DNA from: Asterionellopsis glacialis
Lineage: Eukaryota > Bacillariophyta > Plagiogrammaphyceae > Rhaphoneidales > Asterionellopsidaceae
Direction: 5' to 3'
Length of the DNA stretch: 11,294 nucleotides
Assembly (NCBI GenBank): GCA_014885115.2
Contig: WKLE02001905.1
Coordinates: 5,519 to 16,812, forward strand
This document shows, in pieces, positions 1-7,893 of the stretch. Within the stretch, counting starts at the first letter, position 1. Every line of letters starts with the position of its first letter. A program made the translations under genes and the position numbers. The notes under the pieces were generated by a model. That model had not been told where the DNA came from. It worked only from the letters and a program-made list of their open reading frames with translations, and made no database searches.

Positions 1-3000
1 ATGATGAAGATGCTGCTAACGTTGACATGTCCACCTACACGATTGAAAAAATACGTAAACTCATTCAAAAAGACGGTCCCTATTATCCAGTCTATAAAGA
101 CTGTGATAATCCATACCGTGATGGGTACATCACCACACCTCCCAAAAAACCAAGACCCTCCTATCTCTTCTATCAGGGATGCATGAGATCTAAATTCCAA
201 AGAAAATTCCCCAATGCCACAACGGGTGAAATCATGACCATGCTTGGTGATACATGGCGGACCATGACGGAAGAACAACAATACCCCTTCATTACCCTGG
301 CCAAGGAAGAACAAGAACAATTTGAAAAGGAACGACAAATGATGGAAAAGGCACAAAAACCGAGTGAAATGTGGCAACCTTTGCGACGGTGTTTGCAAGT
401 GTTGGATCGGTTAGCTGCAGATGGATTTGCTAATATATTTTTAGAACCTGTCGATTTAGCGGACTTTCCAGACTATGAAGAAATTGTGGATACACCCATG
501 GATTTAGGGACAGTCCGTACAAAACTTGAAACTCGGAAATATCAAGCACCGGAAAACTTTGCACGTGACGTACGAAAGGTATGTATATATGAAAAAGATC
601 AACACCTCCCAAAACCAAAAGAAAAATTGTGTACTGTGATTGTTGAGTGTGGAGATGATGTAGCGTCTTTGCATCTATTTACTTTCTGGACTTTCAAGCC
701 GGCTCACCCCCTCCGCCCTTCTCTCTTTCTTTCCTACTTGTAATAGATTTGGAACAATTGTAAGATATACAATCAACATGGATCAGCTATTTGGCACGTT
801 GCTGATTACATGTCAAAACAATTTGAACGTTTGTATCATGCATGGGTATTGGAATATCGCGAACGGTACCTTCGTTGGGTCAATCCAAAGGCACGACCCT
901 GGGAACATACATGTCGTCAACATGACGGGTCGTGTGGTACACCTGATGACAAAATGATTGTCTGTGATCATTGTGATGCCATGTACGGGATGTCATGCCT
1001 CAGTCCGCCACTCATGAAACTTCCAAAGGGTATATGGCATTGTCCCGATTGCAAACCCAAACTAGCCTCCGTCAAGGGTGTACGAATGTTATCCGCTGTA
1101 TCCGAACAGGCAGCACGGAAACGTGCTGAATTGGGTGATACACCGAAAAAACGAATTAAACAAAAAATGTACTTGGTGAAATGGGCAGGTCTCGGATATG
1201 AATTCTGTACATGGGAAAGTCGTGAGGATGTCGATGATGATGCCTTGATTGCAGAATATCAACGTTTAAACAATACGACGCCTGACGAACCCGATGTTCC
1301 GGAAGATGAAATTAGCAAGGTATTTGAAAAGACCAAACATTTGAATACTGCAGGTTTAATGGACCTGGGTGTCCAACAACAACAATCACGTGTACGTGCT
1401 CTCAAGAATCAATTGTATGCTCAAACGAGAGGATTGCAATTTTCAAGGTTTGGTATGGATGTCCCTCAACTTTTAAGTAACGAATGTGGACCCAAGACCA
1501 AAGCAACTGCCATGATACCGTCTACACCTGATCTGTGTAGTGTCTGTTCCTCTACGTCTTCCACGACCGATGACGACGATTTGGTAAAAACCACCACTAG
1601 AATTACAACTAAAGTAGCTGATGTGAAGGGCGCTACTGATGACCAAAAAGTTAAGGTTGACGATGTTGTGAGTAGTGGTGATATTTCCACTGGTTTGACT
1701 TCTACTACTTCTACTGCCAAGAAAACCGATCACCCAAAGGAAGTTGTCGAATGTGTGACAGATATGGTATTCCGTTTGTCTCGTAATCCTGGTGCATACG
1801 CCAGACACATTATGAAGATAAACAAGAGTTTGCCACCACTGTTGACAGGTGAATATGATGCAGCAGTACCTATTACATCCAAGGGATTAATGATGAATGT
1901 TGGCGAAATTCATGGTTCTGTAGCATTTTTGGGATACCGTACGTTTCCCGACGGATCGAAGGGTCCTGCTGAAGTCAACAAGCTCATCCGCAACGTTGGT
2001 GATAAAATCATTGCTGTAGATGGTGTGAGTACCATTGACAAATCCTTCAAGGAAGTTATCAACTTACTACGAGAAAGTGGAAAGAATAAGGTTGCATTCA
2101 TGCGATTTTTGGAAAACAAGTATTCCGTTTGTATGAGTGACCTAACCAGTGTCGGAAATACTGGACGGTATACCGTCGAAGAATTACAAAAGAAATTTTC
2201 TACAGATAGACAACGTTTGTTGGTACAACGAAGACAACAAATGGTTGAAGAAGAATATCAAAACAATTTGGAAGAAGAAAGTGATGGAAGTGTTGGACCA
2301 GGTAATAGTTCAGATGAAGATGAGTCTGATGAGGAAGTCAGTGAAGGTGAATTTGATGCAGAGGATAGTGACGATGAAGATCTTTTGCCAAAGATGGGAA
2401 ATGAAAAATTAGATCTTCCTCCTCCTGTAGAAGAACCTCCGAATGCTACCGATGACGAAGACGAAGAATCTTCATCAGCGGGAGCTAAAGATGGCACTTC
2501 CTCTCCTTTAGATGGTGCTGTTCCTGCAAGTGATGGTGAAGGCAATGCTTCTGGAACTCTAACAGAAAAGGTATCGCCACCCGGTGGTGCTGAAGGTCCA
2601 AAAGCTGACGAGACCGGCAACGATCAAGAGAAAGTTGCTACGGAAAATGGAGAAAATTTAACCGAAGGAGAGAAAGACATTACTAAAACGGCTGACACTG
2701 AGACTGAAAGCGAAAGTCCTGGAGATGTTGTTGTATCCGAAAAGGCCATTATCATTCGACCTGAAACAACTCGATCGTTGGCTTTCCGTTTGCTAGATAT
2801 TGATCTTGGTTATAGTAGTGATGAAGGCGGTGATGAAGATTGTGCTTACTTCTTGGATGGTGTCGATGACACCTTCACAACTATGAATGAAGTAGAAAAG
2901 ATGTTTGCAAAAGCTTCTCCCAAGAAAGAAGATGATCCAGTACTCAAATCATCGAAAACCAAATCACCAAAAGGTAAAGGCAAGGCATCATCTAATGAAT

Positions 3001-6000
3001 CAGACAAGAAAGAAAGCAGTACCGATGAAGAAAAAACGGTACCAGTGAAACGAAATGATTTCTCAACACTTGGTGACGGAGGAAAACTAAGTGTGGCAGT
3101 AAGTATGTCAAGCAATGAACCCAAAGCGGAGGACTTTGATAAGTTTCCATTCCCATCAAGTAAAGAAGAAGCCAAGAAAAAGGCAGAACTCGAAGCTATC
3201 GAGGCCGAAAAGGCAGCAAATTCCGCTTCTATGGCGGCCAAGGCTGATCCAAGCCAACCGGAAAAGCCTGTCAAGCGATCAACTGTGAAAGTGGAGCAAA
3301 TCAATACCAATACGGGTGAAATTATTCGTATCTGGGCTAGTGCCGAAGATGCAGCTGCCACCCTACAGATTTCGCTTCCCGAAATCAAGCAAATGCTTAA
3401 AGGTGATTATGACGAAGATCTTGGTGATGAAGTTGGTGGTTATAGATGGAGATATGCTGTTGCCGGTGCAGAAGTTACGGCCACTGCTGGTGGAAGCAGT
3501 TCCAAAGGCAGCAAGAAGGGTAAAGAAGCCTTTTTGGAGTTCCGAGATAAGCTCTATGACCATAACGCACCTCATGATTACAAGAATGGGAATAAACTGC
3601 GTGATTACCAGATTGACGGTGTCAACTGGTTGGCAAGTACGTGGTACAAGAAGCACAGTTGTATCCTTGCTGATGAGATGGGCCTTGGAAAGACAGGTAC
3701 GTCTATTTTGTACGTCATCGGAAGATACATCTTCTTACTGGTTTCACCTAACAGTTTCTGATTCTGCCTCCCTTTCTGTAGTTCAAATTGTTTCCTACAT
3801 TGAGCATCTTTTTCGTGTCGAAAAGATTCATAGACCATATCTTGTCGTGGTACCACTCTCAACGGTTGAACATTGGCGACGTGAGTTTCAAGGGTGGACT
3901 GATATGGTGTGCTGCGTTTACCACGACCGACAACGTGTTTGGCGCGATGTCATGAGAGAATATGAATGGTACTACGCCGACCGCCCTCACAATGCTGACT
4001 ACCTCAAATTCGACGTATTGGTTACAACGTACGATACCTTAATTGGTGATTTTGATATCATTGGTCAAATTCCATGGAGAGTTGCAGTCGTGGATGAAGC
4101 TCATCGATTGCGAAATGTCAAGGGTAAGCTTCTCGAGTGCATGAAGGAAATTAGTGCTCTAGGGACGTTGCACTATGGATTCCAGAGTCGTGTACTTATG
4201 ACAGGTACCCCGCTTCAGAATGACACACAAGAGCTCTGGACTCTGCTGAACTTCATTGAACCCTACAAGTTCCCAAGTCTTGAAGAATTCCAAACGAATT
4301 TTGGAAACATGGCCAATCGAGAACAAGTGGAAGCTTTGCAACGTAAGATATCACCATACATGTTACGACGTGTAAAAGAAGATGTTGCCAAGGACATTCC
4401 AGCAAAGGAAGAAACTGTGATTGACGTTGAACTAACAAGCATTCAAAAGCAATACTACCGTGCCATCTTTGAACACAACCATTCCTTCCTTAGCATGGGA
4501 GCTACCAGGGCAAACGCACCAAAGCTAATGAACATTCAAATGGAACTGCGAAAGTGCTGTAACCATCCTTTCTTGTTGGACGGTGTTGAACAGCGAGAGA
4601 CCGACAAGCATTTCAAGGAATTGATTGAGAATGGAATGTTTGATAGTAGCAATGCAGAAGAGCAACAGCTGAAGCTGAATGAGCATGGCTATATTCAGAC
4701 CAGTGGTAAAATGGTCTTACTTGATAAACTTCTTCCGAAGCTTCGCCAGGAGGGCCACAAGGTGCTCATTTTTAGTCAGATGGTGAAAATGCTTGACTTG
4801 ATCTCGGAGTACTGCGACTTCCGGAATTTCCGACACGAACGTCTCGATGGTAGAGTTCGAGGAACGGAACGCCAAAAAGCCATCGATAGGTTTGAAAATG
4901 AGGAGGATAGCTTCGTTTTCCTCCTCTCGACCCGCGCCGGCGGTGTTGGTATCAACTTGACTGCTGCGGACATTTGCATTATTTTTGACTCTGATTGGAA
5001 TCCCCAGAATGATGTTCAAGCTCAAGCACGCTGTCATCGTATCGGACAAACTAAAGACGTCATGGTTTACCGGCTGATTACTAGTCGTACGTTCGAGCAA
5101 GAAATGTTTGACCGAGCCAGTAAGAAACTCGGACTCGAACAAGCTATTCTTGGAACGTTTGGTCAGGAAGATGACAATGACAAGCCTACGTCGAAGGAAA
5201 TGGAGCAGCTTTTGAAGAAGGGGGCATATGCTCTTCTAGAAGATGAAAACGACGAAATGGGAAAAGAATTTTGTTCGGACAACATCGAAGACATTCTAGC
5301 AAAACGAACCCGGACACGCGTTGTAGAGGGTGCCAAGACTGCAACCTGGCTCAACAAACAAGGAATGGTTGTAAGCAAAAGTAAATTTACAGGAGATAGT
5401 GCCGCTGCAACAGCAAATGTTGATGTAGATGATCCAATGTTTTGGCAAAAAGTCATGCCAGACTTTGTAACACCACAGATCATGATGACGAAATTAGACG
5501 AACTAGGTCAGCTTGTCACGGGACCTGCCTCCGGCAAGAGGCCCGGAAGGAAGAAGAAGGTTCAACCAGCGTCCGAAATTAAAACTGAGGGATCCAAGGA
5601 AGGCGAGGTGAAAGACGCTGAAAATGATCCGAAGGAAAAAGATGACACGAACGAAGAAGACAAAAAAGATGACCCTCTGCTCAAGGATGAAAAGAGTGAC
5701 AACAAGGAAAATCCAGATACAAATGGAGAGAGTAAGGATGCTAATCGCAATGAGAGCAAAGAGAAAGAGAACGATCCAAACGAAAAAGAGAATCAAACTG
5801 TCATTACGTCGGCAGAGCAGCTAACCAGGACGGCTCAAAGGAAAGTAGGTAAATTCATGGCAGACCTAAAAAGTATGATGGATGGAATCTTTGAAGAGGC
5901 GGAGGATGATTCATTGCCGGCATCAGAGAAAGCAACTTGCCAAAAACTTCTCCTTACTATTTCTATCAAAGAAAGTTTGTTTAACGAAGAACAGCGCCAT

Positions 6001-7893
6001 ATTGCACGTGTAATGCTGAAAAAGCTCGAGGGAGATAGACGCCGACGTTGTCGTGTCACTGGCGACAAGCCTGTTCGGAAGAAGCGCTCTGATGCAGGTT
6101 CTCGAGCTGCAGACGATGATGGTAGTAACATTGTTCGCGAGGAATTGTTAATTCTAAGCAAGCATCAGCAAAAGAAGCGACGTCAGAAGCCGAGCAAAGG
6201 AAGAAGAAAGGGCTCGGACGATGATTTGGACGAAGATGGTTATTTACGTCACTCCGACTCCGAAGGGGATTGGTCCGATGTAGGGGAAGACATTTATAAA
6301 CCAAAGGTACAGCGGCTTTGTATCAGTAGAAAAGAAGCGAAGCGCCGTCGAGCATGGGCTTCTGACAAAGATGCCGCTACTGCTGCAGGTCGCCCCTGGC
6401 CTGCTTTCCCGAGAAATGTTGTTTCCAAGGTACTTTCAACGGTTCTAGATGAAGTTATTAAGTACGATGCAGCAAAAGGTGGCATTTTCTCTGTGCCAGT
6501 TCCAAAAGACGAATTTCCAGAATATTACGAACAAATCAAGACGCCTATGGATTATGGCACCATGAAGCGCAAGCTTGAGAATGGAGAATATCGTTCAGCT
6601 CAATCTATGCAAAAGGATTTCGTTTTAGTTATGTCGAATTGTCTTCAATTCAACTCCCCTGACTCTGACATCGTGCAAGAGGTGAGGCAACAGGCTTTGA
6701 TGAGGCCAGGTATTTTGCGTGAAGCAGCGATGAAGAACAACTTGTTCCTTGCAGAAGATGGATCGGTACTTGAAGTTACCGATGAAGCCGACGTAGCTGC
6801 CAAGAAAGAAGGCACAACTACAGAGAAGAAGAAAAGGCGAAAACGCAAAACAAAGCACGACGAGAACGACGAGGAAACTCCCAAAAAAAGGAAAAGGCGT
6901 CGCAAGCGTGAATCTGATGCAGAAGCTACTGATTCGGACTCTGCTGGCGAAGAAGATGCACGGGGTGCTGATGACGATAACGATGGTGGCATCAAGAAAC
7001 CGCGAATCAAGATTAGCCTAGCATCCAGTGTGGCTGATGTTGAAGACAGTGCAGTTGATGACGATGATGATGTTAAGCCAAAGAAACGAAAAGTGAAGAA
7101 ACGAAAGCGGGTGAAAAGAGATGGCGACGAACCGAACGATGACTTAGATGACGAAGAACCAAAGCTCAAGATTAGACGAAAGAGAAGAAAAAAAGAAGGC
7201 AAAGATGACGATGGGAAGTCAGAAAAAGTCAAGCGGAAGAAAAAGGTCAAGATTGCTATTTCTAAAAGTATTGACGACAAAATTGATGATGACGAGAAAG
7301 ACGCAGGAGGGGAGAGTGATGTCTCTGAGACAGTGCCCTCTTCTAGCAAGGAAGCAAACAAACCTGCAGCAGAGCCCGAAAGGGAAAAAGAGGAAGATCC
7401 ATCAAATGTGTGGTTGGATGTGAATTTATTTAAGACAGAGCGAAAAGGTGTGGACGATTCTGTCCCTTCTGCTCGTGAGAACTTTTCAAAGCGAGGTCCT
7501 TGGCAATTCCCAGCTGCCTTGGGAGGCAAAAGGTACAAAGATGTCATGACCCAAACTATCAATAAGATTGACCGACTTGACCACTACTCCTTATTCGCAG
7601 AAGAAGTAACAGAGGACGAAGCTCCGGGTTATTTGGACATCGTGAAGAATCCCATGGATTTTGGAACGATAAGACAGAAAATTGAAAATGGAGAATACGG
7701 AAATGCCTCTAGCGCTGCTTCGGCCTTTTACGAGGATTTCTTGCTTGTGTTCGATAATTGCATCTTGTACAATGATGATGGTGGGGAGGTTGCAGAAGAA
7801 GCAGCCCGGCTCTTCAGACATTTACCTGAAATATTTGCATCCGCTTGCTCTTCTGTTATAGGAAAACGAAAGAATCCAAAGGTTAGATCGTAG
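1..7893 (+). CDS. CHD6-9-like chromatin-remodelling ATPase with HMG box, three bromodomains, PHD, chromo and PDZ-like domains (5' partial, three exons)
   Basis: Exons are <1-578, 747-3696 and 3782-7893, with stop TAG at 7891. From the Met at 27 the spliced product is 2,537 residues. The frame is open upstream (DEDAANVD precedes that Met), so the true start probably lies outside the window. The protein should act in the nucleus, using ATP hydrolysis to move nucleosomes while its reader domains bind acetylated or methylated histones. Layout by residue: HMG box 40-107, bromodomain 115-220, PHD 240-286, chromodomain about 322-358, PDZ-like 561-638, acidic region about 690-1015, NUMOD-like 1031-1088, SNF2 motor 1135-1626, CHD-type tail 1635-1724, bromodomains 2046-2150 and 2418-2527. 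The motor is CHD6-9-like: QARCHRIGQ, then VYRLIT and [17 protein letters not shown]. Both splice joins restore family motifs, YN-containing helix in bromodomain 1 and GKTVQ in the motor. No BRK or SANT-SLIDE domain was recognised. The motor family is secure; orthology to one CHD gene is not. Confidence 0.93.
144..347 (+). other. HMG box (domain of gene 1)
   Basis: Residues about 40-107. It begins [11 protein letters not shown], the usual KxPxxAYxxF entry into helix 1, and continues with [16 protein letters not shown], which matches the conserved G-x-x-W-x-x-M/L-x-x-x-x-K/Q-x-P-F core, then a charged third helix with repeated [13 protein letters not shown] boxes bend DNA or bind it non-specifically, so this module probably anchors the remodeler on nucleosomal or linker DNA. 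A short segment before it (residues 1-39, Tyr- and Asp-rich) was not recognised. Confidence 0.88.
369..854 (+). other. Bromodomain 1 of gene 1, split by intron 1
   Basis: Residues about 115-220. Helix Z is [15 protein letters not shown], followed by the ZA loop with [20 protein letters not shown], then helices B and C. The splice join brings FARDVRK next to [16 protein letters not shown], so the conserved acetyl-lysine-anchoring Asn is N193 in the KIYN motif. All key positions of a binding-competent bromodomain are present. It ends in a helix rich in Tyr and Arg that leads directly into the PHD finger. Confidence 0.93.
579..746 (+). other. Intron 1 of gene 1 (168 nt, phase 0)
   Basis: The donor is GTATGT at 579 after the codon AAG. 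The acceptor is TAG at 744-746, preceded by a strong pyrimidine tract at about 705-740. Removing it joins two halves of a bromodomain in the same frame. The length is a multiple of three, but an in-frame TAA at 741-743 would end the protein if the intron were kept. Confidence 0.93.
912..1052 (+). other. PHD-type zinc finger of gene 1, lacking the canonical His
   Basis: Residues 240-286. Visible metal-ligand candidates are C240, C247, C257 and C260 (C-D-H-C), then C268, and C283 and C286 (W-H-C-P-D-C). The signature [19 protein letters not shown] is typical of PHD fingers that read the histone H3 tail. The usual Y-H-x-x-C is here Y-G-M-S-C, so the expected zinc-binding His is Gly 265 (nt 987-989). 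The first Cys pair is also spaced C-x6-C instead of C-x2-C. The fold is recognisable, but zinc coordination must differ or be weaker. Confidence 0.8.
1158..1268 (+). other. Chromodomain of gene 1
   Basis: Residues about 322-358. The core [17 protein letters not shown] matches the YLVKWKGLxYxxxTWE signature of CHD chromodomains, and it ends in the helix [12 protein letters not shown]. The sequence resembles the second chromodomain of CHD proteins. The first of the usual pair is not evident in the roughly 35 residues between the PHD finger and this motif, so the protein appears to have a single clear chromodomain. Confidence 0.87.
1320..1740 (+). other. Linker of gene 1, with a Gln run and a Ser/Thr/Asp-rich stretch
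   Basis: After the chromodomain comes [18 protein letters not shown], then four Gln (CAA repeats near 1371-1385), a helical-looking segment [15 protein letters not shown], and a low-complexity stretch rich in Ser, Thr, Val and Asp up to about 1740. No family was recognised. It is probably largely disordered and separates the chromodomain from the PDZ-like domain. Confidence 0.6.
1878..2111 (+). other. PDZ-like domain of gene 1
   Basis: Residues about 561-638. The order of elements fits a PDZ fold: strand [11 protein letters not shown], strand [29 protein letters not shown] (the classic GPA...L-x-x-GDxIxxVdG element), [19 protein letters not shown] as the second helix, then KVAFMRFLE as the final strand. 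PDZ domains bind C-terminal or internal peptide tails. The GLGF-type peptide loop is poorly conserved, so its ligand preference cannot be read. It lies between the chromodomain and the acidic region. Confidence 0.75.
2250..3240 (+). other. Long acidic, Ser-rich probably disordered region of gene 1
   Basis: This stretch opens with a helical segment rich in Gln and Glu ([18 protein letters not shown]) and passes into blocks such as [25 protein letters not shown]. Further on it has [11 protein letters not shown] and a Glu/Ala/Lys helix ([19 protein letters not shown]) near 3160-3240. An island around 2755-2900 ([19 protein letters not shown]) is less biased and could be a short ordered motif. 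Acidic regions of this kind in remodelers often contact histones; that role is inferred. Confidence 0.7.
3285..3458 (+). other. NUMOD1/IENR-like segment of gene 1
   Basis: Residues about 1031-1088. The pattern [20 protein letters not shown], then AAATLQIS, an I-x-x-M-L-K-G motif and a final GGYRWRYA matches the NUMOD1/IENR layout (tGeii..f.S..eAA..lgis...I......GyrWry). This module is a DNA-binding helix-turn-helix known from intron-encoded endonucleases. No nuclease catalytic domain accompanies it. It sits directly ahead of the motor, so it may act as an extra DNA clamp; that is inference. Confidence 0.65.
3597..5155 (+). other. SNF2/CHD ATPase motor (DEXDc plus HELICc) of gene 1, interrupted by intron 2
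   Basis: Residues about 1135-1626. It begins [12 protein letters not shown]. Motif I is DEMGLGKT with catalytic Lys 1166, completed across intron 2 to [13 protein letters not shown]. Motif Ia is [16 protein letters not shown]. Motif II is DEAH at 1272-1275 ([10 protein letters not shown]). Motif III is [10 protein letters not shown]. The second lobe has [67 protein letters not shown] and [23 protein letters not shown]. Every catalytic motif is intact, so an active ATPase is expected. RCHRIGQ and the sequence after it favour CHD subfamily III (CHD6-9). Confidence 0.97.
3697..3781 (+). other. Intron 2 of gene 1 (85 nt, phase 1)
   Basis: The donor is CAG|GTACGT at 3697. The acceptor is CTGTAG at 3780-3781 after a pyrimidine-rich run, with a good branch-site candidate CTAAC at 3748-3752. 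The splice joins the first base of a Val codon to its last two, restoring GKT-VQ in the Walker A region. Read through, the frame hits TGA at 3759-3761. Confidence 0.95.
5182..5451 (+). other. CHD-type post-ATPase segment of gene 1
   Basis: Residues about 1635-1724. [18 protein letters not shown], then [20 protein letters not shown] and the closing DDPMFWQK, follow the order seen after the motor in CHD6-9 proteins, where a KKEIEDLLRKGAYG-like motif leads to DDPNFWQKW. The segment probably folds back on the motor as a regulatory bridge. It is the clearest evidence, beyond the motor itself, for CHD6-9 affinity. The SANT-SLIDE module expected after it in many CHD proteins was not recognised. Confidence 0.78.
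5560..6090 (+). other. Charged linker and unidentified helical segment of gene 1
   Basis: Nt 5560-5811 encodes a Lys/Glu/Asp/Asn-rich linker with repeated [16 protein letters not shown] and NDPNEKEN phrases and no recognisable fold. Nt 5812-6090 (residues about 1845-1937) is different: it has ordered hydrophobic spacing, [20 protein letters not shown], then [20 protein letters not shown] and [10 protein letters not shown], followed by an Arg-rich tail. It looks like three or four helices. I do not recognise the family. Position after the motor would suit a divergent SANT-like or DNA-binding helical domain, but nothing shows this. Confidence 0.5.
6415..6729 (+). other. Bromodomain 2 of gene 1
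   Basis: Residues about 2046-2150. Helix Z is [17 protein letters not shown]. The ZA loop has [20 protein letters not shown] and then [18 protein letters not shown]. Helix B/C reads [19 protein letters not shown]. The anchoring Asn is N2125, preceded by Phe rather than the more common Tyr. The F-x-x-P-V and F-N-x-P-x-S/T wording resembles the BRD7/BRD9 and BRPF type more than BET. It appears competent to bind acetyl-lysine. Confidence 0.92.
6796..7320 (+). other. Alternating Lys/Arg and Asp/Glu blocks with nuclear localisation signals in gene 1
   Basis: Residues about 2173-2347. Basic clusters ([38 protein letters not shown] at 7075-7119, [22 protein letters not shown]) alternate with acidic runs ([24 protein letters not shown]). 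Several clusters fit classical monopartite nuclear localisation signals, consistent with a nuclear protein. Short repeats of the form K-P/L-K-I-(R/S/A) recur ([25 protein letters not shown]). The region links bromodomains 2 and 3 and is likely disordered. Confidence 0.75.
7531..7860 (+). other. Bromodomain 3 of gene 1 (C-terminal)
   Basis: Residues about 2418-2527, ending 10 residues before the stop. Helix Z is [19 protein letters not shown]. It has [36 protein letters not shown] and [20 protein letters not shown]. The anchoring Asn is N2498 in LYND. Key positions are intact. The segment [16 protein letters not shown] is close to [16 protein letters not shown] in bromodomain 2, suggesting the two share a more recent origin with each other than with bromodomain 1. 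Confidence 0.92.

Noticed and set aside
1..186. Short open frame from the ATG at position 1
   Set aside because: It overlaps the HMG-bromodomain exon in another frame and shows no known motif.
27..743. Free-standing 238-residue HMG-bromodomain protein
   Set aside because: The last 55 residues are intron 1 read through. Splicing 578 to 747 restores the missing bromodomain helix with its conserved Asn.
2258..2620. 120-residue open frame on the minus strand
   Set aside because: It is a Ser-run shadow of GAT/GAA-rich codons on the plus strand.
2846..3388. 180-residue open frame on the minus strand
   Set aside because: It is antisense to the acidic region of gene 1, has Ser/Leu/Phe bias and no recognisable motif; a shadow of the coding strand.
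3285..3458. Inserted homing endonuclease or mobile intron
   Set aside because: Only a NUMOD-like helix module is visible; there is no nuclease motif, and the reading frame continues unbroken into the motor.
6645..7562. 305-residue open frame on the minus strand
   Set aside because: It lies opposite the Lys/Asp-rich coding blocks and is Ser/Phe/Leu-rich low complexity, as expected when AAR and GAY codons are read in reverse. No domain is visible.
3316..7893. Separate gene starting with the Met at 3316
   Set aside because: Residues from 3316 to 3781 are an out-of-frame reading of exon 2 and of intron 2. The true reading enters this frame at 3782 through the splice junction inside motif I.
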